NCBI GenBank assembly: GCA_964631605.1
Contig: CAZVYG010000049.1
Span: 1 to 38,623 of the forward strand
From: JARKQH01 sp964631605
Lineage (GTDB): Bacteria; Verrucomicrobiota; Verrucomicrobiia; Limisphaerales; UBA8199
Length of the DNA: 38,623 nt
Reading direction: 5' to 3'
Part shown: piece by piece, positions 8,197-16,939 of the stretch
How the letters are laid out: every line of letters begins with the position of its first letter
Position numbering within the stretch: position 1 is the stretch's first letter
Position numbers and translations under genes: made by a program
The notes under the pieces: model-generated
Database searches by the model: none
What the model was told of the DNA's origin: nothing
The model's input: the letters and a program-made list of their open reading frames with translations, nothing else

Positions 8197-9135
8197 TCAG
8201 TCCCCACCGGCCATCGTCCACATGCCGCGGGGATCCACCAGCGGTCCGCCACCGACTGTTTCAGTCGTTCGATGAAGACCCACGTGTCCGTCGTGAAAGA
8301 GGTAGTTGAACCGGTGGGAATGCAGGCCGTAAGTGACGGAGCCGTAGGTATGGCCGGTGCTGCTGATGTTGGGCGTGCGCGTCGTCTGGATGCAATCCTC
8401 GCTCACACCGCTGGGCGGATTCGGCCCGGGCCCGGCGACAAAACACGGCCAATCATTGCCGGCCATGTTCCGGCCATTGGCCAGCTCGGCGAGCAGGATC
8501 GTGCCCGCCGGATCAGCCACCTGCGAGACTTTGAACCCGCGCGGCTCCCAGTCATAAGTGCCGGGCGCCGAACCCCGCAGGTTGTAAAAGATTCCTATCC
8601 CTTTGAGGTTCATTGACGGCAGCGGCGCCTTGGCCGAGTCCAGCATAAAACCGATCCCCGCCCAGTTCATCGCATAGGAGCGCCGCGCGGCAAAATTGTT
8701 CAGCCAGGCTTCCGCCTTCGGAAACTGAATCTTGTCGGCCGGACACCGCAGCACCGGGGGAGTGCGTTCGGGCGGGGTGACGCCAAACAGCAGGTCCTGC
8801 TCGCTCCCCTGCCCCCCGATGTAACGGTGGATGTAATCGTCCCAGGTTAATTGGTAGGTCACGTCACCGGTCGAATAGACCGCCGGGGGATACATCTCCT
8901 GCCGGTCGCTGGTCAAGAGCGTCAGGCCGACACCCAGTTGTTTCAGGTTCGACAGACAGCGGGTGCGGTGCGCGCGCGCCTGCGCCTTGCTGAGGGCCGG
9001 CAAGAGCATGGCCGCCAAAATGGCGATAATCGCGATGACCACAAAGAGCTCGATCAAGGTGAATCCCCTCCTGCCTTTCATGCCGGCCCGCCAGGCCACT
9101 CGAGGCGGGACCCAAGCTGTCAACGTCGGCTTCAT
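8197..9135 (-). CDS. Type II secretion prepilin-like protein (H-X9-DG family)
   Basis: A 312-residue pseudopilin-like protein. The prepilin peptidase site and N-methylation helix are clear: GRRG|FTLIELFVVIAIIAILA, followed by a long hydrophobic helix ending in LLPALSKAQARA. The large globular domain has paired cysteines and ends with the H-X9-DG motif (His-SHRFNYLFH-Asp-Gly) typical of the expanded prepilin families of Verrucomicrobiota and Planctomycetota. The first ATG (9135) gives a 24-residue leader. The internal ATG at 9081 gives a more usual 6-residue leader and is equally likely. No gsp or pil assembly genes are adjacent, so the machinery must be elsewhere. The individual function is unknown. 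Confidence 0.88.
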   Translation of the reverse strand: MKPTLTAWVPPRVAWRAGMKGRRGFTLIELFVVIAIIAILAAMLLPALSKAQARAHRTRCLSNLKQLGVGLTLLTSDRQEMYPPAVYSTGDVTYQLTWDDYIHRYIGGQGSEQDLLFGVTPPERTPPVLRCPADKIQFPKAEAWLNNFAARRSYAMNWAGIGFMLDSAKAPLPSMNLKGIGIFYNLRGSAPGTYDWEPRGFKVSQVADPAGTILLAELANGRNMAGNDWPCFVAGPGPNPPSGVSEDCIQTTRTPNISSTGHTYGSVTYGLHSHRFNYLFHDGHVGLHRTTETVGGGPLVDPRGMWTMAGGD

Positions 9136-9291
9136 GCTGACCCAAATCTACTCTTTCCGTCCCTGCCCGTAAATGCGGCAAGGCTCCGCGGACCGGGGAA
9201 ATCGTGTCATGTAAATTAACGACGCAGGCGGGCCGGGGGCCGGAATCTCTGCTTTTCAGGGCGCGGGATTTGGTGTTTAGTGGGCCGCCAG

Positions 9292-10224
9292 ATGAGCAAA
9301 ACAGCATTGATGTTCGCCGGGCAGGGCGCGCAGGGGGTCGGCATGGGCCGAGACCTGGCCGAAACGTATCCCTCCGCCCGCCAGTGGTTCGACCGGGCCA
9401 ACGCGGCCCTGGGTTATGACCTCGCAGCGGTTTGTTTTCAGGGGCCGGACTCTGAACTGACCCGGACGGAGAATGCCCAGCCCGGCATTTTCCTCGTGAG
9501 CTGGGTGGCCTTTGAGTTGCTGAAGGAACGCCTGCCCTCCTTCCCGTTTCACGCCACCGCCGGGCTGTCCCTCGGTGAGTTCACCGCTCTCACCGCCGCG
9601 GGAGCGATGAGTTTTGAAGACGGCTTGCGCGTGGTCCGGCAGCGCGGACGCTTCATGCAGGAGGCCTGCGATGTCACCCGCGGCGCAATGGCCGCCATCA
9701 TCGGGCTGGACGAAGCGCCGACGCGCGAGGTTTGCGCCCAGGCCGGCGTGGTCCTCGCCAATCTGAATTGCCCGGGTCAATTGGTCATCTCGGGCGGGGC
9801 GGAGCAGATTGCCCGGGCATGCGAGCTGGCCAAAGCCCGAGGCGCCCGCCGCGCGCTGCCCCTGCCGGTGGCCGGCGCGTATCATTCGCCGCTGATGGCC
9901 AGCGCCCAGCCCAAACTGGCGGCGGAACTGGCTCGCATAACCCTTCAGGCGCCCGCCGTCCCTGTCATCTCGAATGTGACGGCGCAACCTCACGGCGCGC
10001 CGGATTCGATTCGCGCCCGGCTGGTCGAGCAGGTGACTTCCTCGGTGCGTTGGGAGGAATCGGTGCGCTACCTGCTTGGGCAGGGCTTCACACGGTTCAT
10101 CGAGCTCGGGCCCGGCACCGCCTTGAGTGGCTTCCTCAAGCGGATTGACAAGAACGCCCAGGTGCTCAACGTGGCCGATATTCCGAGCCTGGAGGCCACG
10201 GTGCGCGCTCTGGCCGGAACTTAG
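9292..10224 (+). CDS. fabD: Malonyl-CoA:ACP transacylase
   Basis: A 310-residue cytoplasmic enzyme that moves malonyl from CoA to acyl carrier protein for fatty acid elongation. The N-terminus MSKTALMFAGQGAQ holds the oxyanion-hole Gln11. The nucleophile is Ser93 in GLSLGEFTAL, where the common GHSLGE has Leu for His. Arg118 follows in RQRG, and the catalytic His198 is in VAGAYHSPLM. A start four codons earlier (GTG at 9280) is possible, but the ATG at 9292 matches the family N-terminus. It stands alone here, without fabH, fabG or acpP. It is divergent from the prepilin-like gene and convergent with typA. Confidence 0.94.
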   Translation: MSKTALMFAGQGAQGVGMGRDLAETYPSARQWFDRANAALGYDLAAVCFQGPDSELTRTENAQPGIFLVSWVAFELLKERLPSFPFHATAGLSLGEFTALTAAGAMSFEDGLRVVRQRGRFMQEACDVTRGAMAAIIGLDEAPTREVCAQAGVVLANLNCPGQLVISGGAEQIARACELAKARGARRALPLPVAGAYHSPLMASAQPKLAAELARITLQAPAVPVISNVTAQPHGAPDSIRARLVEQVTSSVRWEESVRYLLGQGFTRFIELGPGTALSGFLKRIDKNAQVLNVADIPSLEATVRALAGT

Positions 10225-10352
10225 CGCAACCCCAGCCCCTGCGACCGCGTGTTATCATGCACGCGACCGCCAGTCTCGACGGCCGCAGGGATTGGCGTTC
10301 TCCAAATATCAGCCAGTTCTATGAACCGGCGGCGACGTGGCGTCCTGGTGAT

Positions 10353-10396
10353 TTCCCCTGCCGGGGCATCACCCGAGCAGGAGGGGAACCTTTTAA
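10353..10396 (+). terminator. Candidate intrinsic terminator after fabD
   Basis: A GC-rich hairpin: TTCCCC..TGC pairs with GCAGGAGGGGAA around an inner CGGG-GCATCA-CCCG hairpin, and is followed by CCTTTTAA. The stem has a small bulge. It overlaps the typA stop codon, so it could end fabD transcription within the convergent gene's last bases. Confidence 0.4.
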
Positions 10397-12231
10397 GCCG
10401 CCACCTGGACTTTGGCGGCGCGGTTCTGGGCCAGCCGTTTGCGCTGGTTCTCGTCCAGGATTTTCTTGCGCAAGCGCAGGTGCTTGGGCGTGGCCTCGAC
10501 GTATTCGTCCGCGCTGATGTATTCCAGCGCCCGCTCGAGGGAGAGTTTGAGGGGGGGCTCCAATTGAATGCCCTTGCCTTCGCCCTGCGACCGCATGTTG
10601 GTCAGGTGCTTGGTTTTGCAGGGGTTGACCGGGATGTCGTTTTCCCGCGCATTCTCTCCGACGATCATGCCCTTGTAGATTTTGTCGCCGGGCTCGACCA
10701 TTAGCCGGCCTCGCTCCTGAATCATGTTCAGCGCATAGGCGGTGGCTTCCCCATCCTCCATGCTGACCAGCGAGCCGTTCTTGCGGGCCACGATTTCCCC
10801 TCGATCAGGGCCGTAGTCATGGAACAGGTGGCTCATGACCCCCAGCCCCCGTGTTTGATTTACCAGGTCGGTTTCAAACCCGATCAGGCCGCGCATGGGA
10901 ATCAGCGCCTCGATGCTGATCTGGTCGCCGTGATGCTGCAGGTTGGTGATCTCCGCCTTGCGGCCGGCCAGATTCTCGAGCACCGGCCCCATCGCGTCCT
11001 TGGGAATTTCCAAAAAAAGCTTTTCGATCGGCTCGAGGAGGTTGCCCGCGGCATCTCTGCGGTAAATGACCTCGGGCCGCGAGACCAGCACCTCGTAGCC
11101 TTCGCGCCGCATTTGCTCGACCAGGATGGCGATCTGCATTTCCCCCCGGCCGGAGACGTTGAAGATGTTGGGCGCGTCGGTCTGCTCGATCCGCAGCGCC
11201 ACATTGGTCCGCACTTCCTTGACCAACCGTTCCCAAATGTGCCGGGCGGTCACCAGTTTTCCGTCCAGGCCGGCCAGGGGGCCGTCGTTGACGGCAAACT
11301 GCATCTGGATGGTGGGCGGATCAATCGGCACGAAGGGCAGCGGCGGCCGGGTTTCAGAATCCGTAATCGTCTCGCCGATAAACACATCCTCAAACCCGGT
11401 GAGGCCCACCACGTCCCCGGCGTGGGCTTCGGGAATTTCGATCCGCTTCAAGCCTTCAAAGTGAAAAATGGCCGTGATTTTCGAGACGGTCCGCCGGCCG
11501 TCGCCATGGATGCAGATGGCCGAGTCGCCCACTTTGACCTTGCCGGAATATATCTTTCCAAAAGCGATGCGGCCCAGGTAATCCGAGTAGTCCAGATTGG
11601 CGACCAACAACTGAAAGCCCTCGCCGGCGTGGGCGCGCGGGGGGGGAATATGTTTGATGATCGCGTCGAACAGGGGCTCCATGGTGCCGCTCACATGCTT
11701 CATATCCGCCTTGGCGTAGCCCTCTTTGGCGCTGGCATAAATGACCGGAAAATCCATCTGCTCGTCGGTGGCGTGCAGGGAGACGAACAAGTCCCACACG
11801 GCGTCCAACACCTTGTGCGGCGCGGCATTGTCCCGGTCAATCTTGTTGATGACCACGATGGGCTTGGCGCCCGCTTCCAACGCTTTGCGCAACACAAACC
11901 GCGTCTGCGCCTGCGGCCCCTCGGCGGCGTCCACCACCAGCAACACGCCGTCCACCATGTTCATGATGCGTTCAACTTCCCCGCCGAAATCCGCATGGCC
12001 GGGCGTGTCAATGATGTTGACGTGGTAATCCTTGTACCGAAACGCGGCGTTCTTGGCCCGAATGGTGATACCCTTCTCCCGCTCGAGGTCCATGGAATCC
12101 ATGATCCGTTCCTCGGCGGCAATGGCCTGGTTGGCGCGAAAAGTTCCTGATTGTTTCAATAGACCATCCACCAACGTGGTTTTGCCATGGTCCACGTGGG
12201 CGATGATCGCGATATTCCGTATATGTTGCAT
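10393..12231 (-). CDS. typA: Translational GTPase TypA/BipA
   Basis: A 612-residue ribosome-associated GTPase that supports ribosome assembly and growth under stress. GTPase motifs are intact: G1 AHVDHGKTT (11-19), the switch I region LEREKGITI, G3 DTPGH (75-79) and G4 NKID (129-132). They are followed by EF-G-like domains and the TypA-specific C-terminal part ending in a basic tail (LRKKILDENQRKRLAQ). The start at 12231 is chosen because MQHIRNIAIIAHVDHG is the family N-terminus and an AAGG lies just upstream. The open frame extending beyond it has no similarity. It is monocistronic and convergent with fabD. Confidence 0.96.
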   Translation of the reverse strand: MQHIRNIAIIAHVDHGKTTLVDGLLKQSGTFRANQAIAAEERIMDSMDLEREKGITIRAKNAAFRYKDYHVNIIDTPGHADFGGEVERIMNMVDGVLLVVDAAEGPQAQTRFVLRKALEAGAKPIVVINKIDRDNAAPHKVLDAVWDLFVSLHATDEQMDFPVIYASAKEGYAKADMKHVSGTMEPLFDAIIKHIPPPRAHAGEGFQLLVANLDYSDYLGRIAFGKIYSGKVKVGDSAICIHGDGRRTVSKITAIFHFEGLKRIEIPEAHAGDVVGLTGFEDVFIGETITDSETRPPLPFVPIDPPTIQMQFAVNDGPLAGLDGKLVTARHIWERLVKEVRTNVALRIEQTDAPNIFNVSGRGEMQIAILVEQMRREGYEVLVSRPEVIYRRDAAGNLLEPIEKLFLEIPKDAMGPVLENLAGRKAEITNLQHHGDQISIEALIPMRGLIGFETDLVNQTRGLGVMSHLFHDYGPDRGEIVARKNGSLVSMEDGEATAYALNMIQERGRLMVEPGDKIYKGMIVGENARENDIPVNPCKTKHLTNMRSQGEGKGIQLEPPLKLSLERALEYISADEYVEATPKHLRLRKKILDENQRKRLAQNRAAKVQVAA

Positions 12232-12431
12232 GCCTTTGTCTGCCGGCTGCGGCCCGCGGGGCCACAAGCCAAGCCGGGTATGTTGCCTCACTTGGCCGAA
12301 AGGTCAAGAACGGGAATTTCCAAAATCGGTTGGACATTGGCCGGAACGCATTCTAAATACTCCCAGGCCCGGATCGCAAAAACTGATAACCGGGGTCGGT
12401 TACGTCTTTTAAACTTGCCGGAGTCTGATTT

Positions 12432-13145
12432 ATGAAAAGTTTTGCTGACCGCCTGATTTTAGCCCTGACCGTCATGACCCTTGCCGCCACCGCGCAGGAA
12501 CCCGGCGGCCCCCCGCGGCGGGGCGGCCCGCCGCGACCAGACCGCGATTCGGCCAATCTGTTTTCAAGCCCGCTGCTGACCCGCTCCCCCCGGGAGAAAG
12601 AGATTATTGCCGTGCTGGAAGACATGGACCGTACTCAGCGGGCCGGCAGCATGAGTGTGCCGCGCGAGGACGGCCGGATTCTGCGATTGTTCGCGGAAGC
12701 CACCGGCGCGAAGCAGGTGGTCGAGATCGGCACCTCGATTGGCTATTCCACCCTCTGGTTCGCCCTGGCCTTGGAAACGACGGGCGGCAAACTGACGACC
12801 TTTGAAATTGACGCCGGCCGGGCGGCCACCGCCCGCCAGAATTTCAAACGGGCCGGGGTGGACAAGATCATCACGCTGGTGGAGGGGGATGCGCACGAAG
12901 AGGTCAGGAAGTTGAAGGACCCGATAGACATCCTGTTCCTGGATGCCGATAAACAGGGGTATGTGGATTACCTCAAGAAGCTGTTGCCGCTGGTGCGCCC
13001 GGGCGGGTTGGTCATCGCCCACAACATGTCGCGCGCGCAGGCGGACCCTCGCTACCTGGAGGCCATTACCACCAACCCCGAGCTCGAGACTCTGTTCCTC
13101 AACCTGCAGACCTCGGGCATCGGCGTGACCCTCAAGAAGCGGTAA
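12432..13145 (+). CDS. Exported class I SAM methyltransferase (O-methyltransferase family 3-like)
   Basis: A 237-residue protein with an N-terminal signal-like sequence (about 1-21, ending in TLAATAQ), a Gly/Pro/Arg-rich linker (24-38) and a Rossmann methyltransferase domain. The SAM-binding motif I is VVEIGTSIGYS (96-106), followed by an acidic strand end FEID and a FLDADK motif with Asp171 as a metal ligand. The second metal motif of the COMT-like family is normally Asp-Asn; here it reads AHNM (His197-Asn198). A SAM-dependent enzyme outside the cytoplasm is unexpected, since SAM is cytoplasmic. Either the signal anchors the protein facing inward, or the domain has a different role. The APC permease gene follows 15 bp downstream and may be co-transcribed. 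Confidence 0.82.
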   Translation: MKSFADRLILALTVMTLAATAQEPGGPPRRGGPPRPDRDSANLFSSPLLTRSPREKEIIAVLEDMDRTQRAGSMSVPREDGRILRLFAEATGAKQVVEIGTSIGYSTLWFALALETTGGKLTTFEIDAGRAATARQNFKRAGVDKIITLVEGDAHEEVRKLKDPIDILFLDADKQGYVDYLKKLLPLVRPGGLVIAHNMSRAQADPRYLEAITTNPELETLFLNLQTSGIGVTLKKR

Positions 13146-13160
13146 GACAACCGCATTCCC

Positions 13161-13828
<668 letters not shown>

Positions 13829-14611
13829 CCTGCGCCCGCCCCCGCCGCGCCCACCCCCGCCCTGCCCTTCAGCCTGGCGCTGATCTTTGTCCTGTTTACC
13901 TACGGCGGATGGAATGAAATGGCTTACGTGGCGGCGGAAGTGAAGAATCCCCGCAAAAACATCCTGCGCGCGCTGGTGCTGGGAATCGCTGCAGTGACGG
14001 CGATTTACCTGCTCGTTAACGGAGCGTTTCTACACGCGCTGGGTTATGCCGGCCTGGCCGGTTCCAAGGCCGTCGCCGCCGACACGCTCGAGGCCGTATT
14101 TCCGCGCGCGGGTAGTGTCCTGATCAGCGCCCTGATTTGCATCTCCGCCCTCGGCGCGGTCAATGGCCTGATTTTTACCGGTGCGCGCATCTCCTACGCC
14201 CTGGGCTCGGACCACCCGCTGTTTGGCGCCCTCGGGCGCTGGCATCCGCGGCTTGGGACACCCGCCACCGCGTTGTTGGTCCAGGGCGCCATGGCCATCC
14301 TGCTGATCCTCCTGCTGGGCTCGTTTGTCGAGGCCATCCTCTATACGGCCGCCACCGTTTACTCGTTCTATCTGGCCACGACGCTTGCCGTCATCGTCCT
14401 CCGCCGCAAGCAGCCGGAGGTTGACCGCCCTTACCGGGTGGTCGGATATCCGTTCGTGCCGCTGGCCTTTGCCGCGGCCTGTGGATTCTTGATTTACAGT
14501 GCTGTCACCTACAAACCCTGGATTGCAGGCGCCTCCGCCGCCCTGCTCCTGCTGGGCCTGCCCCTCTACCTGCTCAGCAAACGACGCCACCGTTCGGTGT
14601 CCGCGCTTTAA
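13829..14611 (+). CDS. APC-family amino acid permease, C-terminal part
   Basis: This continues the permease that starts at 13161. It opens with a Pro/Ala-rich linker (PAPAPAAPTPALP), then has the family segment FVLFTYGGWNEMAYVAAEVK and NPRKNILRAL, followed by about six hydrophobic helices and a basic end (SKRRHRSVSAL). Together the two parts supply the helices expected of an APC permease of about 470-490 residues, so only a short linker, probably fewer than 20 residues, is lost in the gap. The next gene, on the opposite strand, ends 48 bp away. Confidence 0.85.
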   Translation, partial: PAPAPAAPTPALPFSLALIFVLFTYGGWNEMAYVAAEVKNPRKNILRALVLGIAAVTAIYLLVNGAFLHALGYAGLAGSKAVAADTLEAVFPRAGSVLISALICISALGAVNGLIFTGARISYALGSDHPLFGALGRWHPRLGTPATALLVQGAMAILLILLLGSFVEAILYTAATVYSFYLATTLAVIVLRRKQPEVDRPYRVVGYPFVPLAFAAACGFLIYSAVTYKPWIAGASAALLLLGLPLYLLSKRRHRSVSAL

Positions 14612-14659
14612 TGGGCGGGCCGTTTCCGGCGCCGGATTCCGCAAGCTCAAACGAATCGG

Positions 14660-15196
14660 CTACAACGCCTTCGGTTCAACGTCGGCCAGGGTAATCTCGG
14701 CGATCAGGTCAGCCGCAATCTTCTCCAATTCCTGCCGCAAAACCGCCAGGTCGCAGCCCCCGGGGATGCGGAGCTTCGCCCGGGCGCGAAACAGGGTTTC
14801 GCCGGACATGGCGGCGCTCGAGCATTCGGTTTCGAGCTCCTCCACGTTCACCAGATGGGCGGCCAGGACGCGGGAGATTTCTTTCACGATGCCGGGGCGG
14901 TCCTGGCCGACGATCTCCAGCACGCTGAATCGAGCCTCGGCGGGTGCGGATGCCGGTTGGTCCTCTTGAACGACGATACGCAGGCCGCGTTGCTGGAGTT
15001 GCGCCAGGTCCTCCCGAAAGGCTGTCTCCGCCTCGCCGGGCATTTCAATCCGCAGAATGCCGGCGAATTGACCCCCCAGCCGGGACATCCGGCTCTCGAG
15101 CCAGTTGCCGCCATGACGGGCGACCAGGGTGGCTACGGATTCAACCAGACCCGGACGGTCCGGCCCGATGACGGTCATGACAAGCAATCGCTGCAT
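14660..15196 (-). CDS. Tandem ACT-domain protein, GcvR-like
   Basis: A 178-residue protein of two ACT domains. The first is residues 1-75 (LLVMTVIGPDRPGLVESVATLVARHGGNWLESRM) with the GPDRPGLV glycine loop. The second is about 92-170 (FSVLEIVGQDRPGIVKEISRVLA). This matches the glycine cleavage system transcriptional repressor family (GcvR), which in enterobacteria senses glycine and acts through GcvA. No gcv genes or gcvA are nearby, so only amino-acid-sensing regulation is supported, not the specific target. It follows adk on the same strand after 64 bp. Confidence 0.8.
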   Translation of the reverse strand: MQRLLVMTVIGPDRPGLVESVATLVARHGGNWLESRMSRLGGQFAGILRIEMPGEAETAFREDLAQLQQRGLRIVVQEDQPASAPAEARFSVLEIVGQDRPGIVKEISRVLAAHLVNVEELETECSSAAMSGETLFRARAKLRIPGGCDLAVLRQELEKIAADLIAEITLADVEPKAL

Positions 15197-15260
15197 GACC
15201 TACCTCGTACGCGCCGGCGCTGGTTCTGGCAAGTCAAACCGCCACAGACCCGCCGGCAGC

Positions 15261-16016
15261 TCAGACCACCTTGCCTCGGGCTGCCAGCGCCTTGATCGCC
15301 CGCTCGAAAATTTCCTCGGGGCTTCCTTCCGCCGAGATGGTCACCAGCAGATTCCTTTGACGATAGAAGTCAGCGAGAGGCGCCGTGCTTTTTTCGTAAG
15401 CCTCCATCCGCACCCGAATGGATTCCGGGCGGTCGTCCTCGCGCTGGTAAAGCTTGCCGCCACAGTGATCGCACACCCCGTCAACCTTGGGCGGCCGCGC
15501 CTGAATATGAAACACTGCTTTGCACCCGGGACAGGTGCGCCGGCCGCTCAACCGCGCCACCACCCGCTCCAGGGGCAACTCATAGCTTAACACCGCATCC
15601 AGTCCGATCTTCTCCGCCGCCAGCATTCTTTCCAGCGCCTCCGCCTGGGGAACTGTTCGGGGAAATCCATCCAGCAGGAAACCGCCGCCGCAGCGCAGGC
15701 AGCCCACCCGCTCGGCCACGAGGTCCAGCACCGTCGAATCCGGTACCAACTCCCCGCGGCGCATGTAGTCCAGCGCGGCGGTCAGGGCGGGGGTTCGCTC
15801 GCACGGCTCGAGGGTCTTGGCGGCCCGGAAAATGTCGCCCGTGGAAAGCTGGCAGGCGCCAAGACGGGCGCTGAGAAGCTCGGCCTGGGTGCCCTTCCCA
15901 ACGCCCGGAGCGCCCAACAGAACCAGGCGAATGGGATTTGTTTGCGCCTTGGGCGGCGGCTCACATTTCACGGCGGCGCCGCGGAGCCATGACTTGCGAT
16001 CTGGTTTGGTTTCCAT
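15261..16016 (-). CDS. adk: Adenylate kinase with zinc-type LID
   Basis: A 251-residue nucleoside monophosphate kinase converting ATP and AMP to two ADP. The P-loop is GAPGVGKGT (35-43), followed by the AMP-binding STGDIFR and LLDGFPRT (114-121). The LID domain carries four cysteines (Cys162, Cys165, Cys182, Cys185), so it is the zinc-binding long form. Two features are unusual: an N-terminal extension of about 28 residues before the first strand, and an extra CLRC pair (Cys106, Cys109) just before the GGFLLDGFPRT strand. An internal start would remove the extension, but none with a good ribosome site is evident. It is not next to secY or map as in many bacteria. Confidence 0.93.
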   Translation of the reverse strand: METKPDRKSWLRGAAVKCEPPPKAQTNPIRLVLLGAPGVGKGTQAELLSARLGACQLSTGDIFRAAKTLEPCERTPALTAALDYMRRGELVPDSTVLDLVAERVGCLRCGGGFLLDGFPRTVPQAEALERMLAAEKIGLDAVLSYELPLERVVARLSGRRTCPGCKAVFHIQARPPKVDGVCDHCGGKLYQREDDRPESIRVRMEAYEKSTAPLADFYRQRNLLVTISAEGSPEEIFERAIKALAARGKVV

Positions 16017-16224
16017 AAATGGTGCCTAACTCGGGAGGTGCCGGAGGGCAGCCGAATCGCGAGTGCAACCATTCGACGTCTCTCCCGGCAAACCCGCCAG
16101 CAGTGTTGAGCGCGCGCGAGCGGCTTACCACACCAGAATTGGCGTTTGCTGCCCCTTTATTGACCCGCAGCCCCCGCTGCCAACCCGGAGACTGAAGAAG
16201 AGGAAACCTTGAACCAGCCGCAGC

Positions 16225-16842
16225 CTACCAGCAGCCGGGACCTCGCCAGCCCAAATGCGCTGAAAAGCGCGGATAGACCGGCCGATAATACCAGCCGTGG
16301 TCCGGCGGACGGTAATAGTGTGGCGGCGGTCCATAATACGCCGCCCGCGCGGCGGGATAAGGGATGATGTGGAGGGTTGACTTCGGCGGCTCAGGCTGCG
16401 TCTGGACGACGACAGCAGGCGTCTGCGCCACGTAAACCGTGTTCGCCACAGCCGGCGCCGGACTCGCTGCAGCCGCCTGCGACTGCGCCATGTTTTGAGC
16501 CGCCGCCGCCTGGATGGGAACCACCCGGCGTTGATCAATCATGGCCTTAATGACACGGTCGGACACCCCCTGGTCCCGCAATCGAACGATGTCTGGCGGC
16601 GTCAAATTGTAAATCGTGCCCGAAGTCTGGATATAGTTCAGAATGATCTCCTCATTCACCCTGGCGGTGCTGAGCCGGACCACGTCGTCGGCCCCGTAAG
16701 GCAGCTTGGCCTTGACAACAGGAGATTGGGCCGGACCGCCCGGCGAGGTTTCTTGAGCGGTTTCAGCCGCGGCCACGCCGCAGGGGAACAAAGTGCAAGC
16801 GAGGAGAACGTATCCGGCGATTGGAAGGAAACGACTTTTCAT
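16225..16842 (-). CDS. Exported protein of unknown function, Tyr/Pro-rich C-terminus
   Basis: A 205-residue exported protein. It has a signal peptide (about 1-26, MKSRFLP, hydrophobic stretch, GVAAAE). A helical segment (about 48-102) contains DDVVRLSTARVNEEIILNYI and PPDIVRLRDQGVSDRVIKAM, a pattern I associate with small verrucomicrobial exported proteins of unknown role. An Ala/Gln-rich linker follows, then a tail rich in Tyr, Pro and His (YYGPPPHYYRPPDHGWYY). The start at 16842 places the signal peptide correctly; the frame is open 63 bp further upstream. It lies 97 bp downstream of the prepilin-like gene on the same strand. Confidence 0.7.
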   Translation of the reverse strand: MKSRFLPIAGYVLLACTLFPCGVAAAETAQETSPGGPAQSPVVKAKLPYGADDVVRLSTARVNEEIILNYIQTSGTIYNLTPPDIVRLRDQGVSDRVIKAMIDQRRVVPIQAAAAQNMAQSQAAAASPAPAVANTVYVAQTPAVVVQTQPEPPKSTLHIIPYPAARAAYYGPPPHYYRPPDHGWYYRPVYPRFSAHLGWRGPGCW

Positions 16843-16939
16843 AACACGCCATCGTTTATTCACCCATAGTCTCGACTCTCCCCGCTGAAACGTCAAGACC
16901 GGCAAATCGGCCTTCGGCGGCGCGGATAGTCCTCGTTCA

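Noticed and set aside
10819..12150. Long plus-strand frame opposite typA
   Set aside because: Shadow of a conserved GTPase gene. No motif, and no separate start context.
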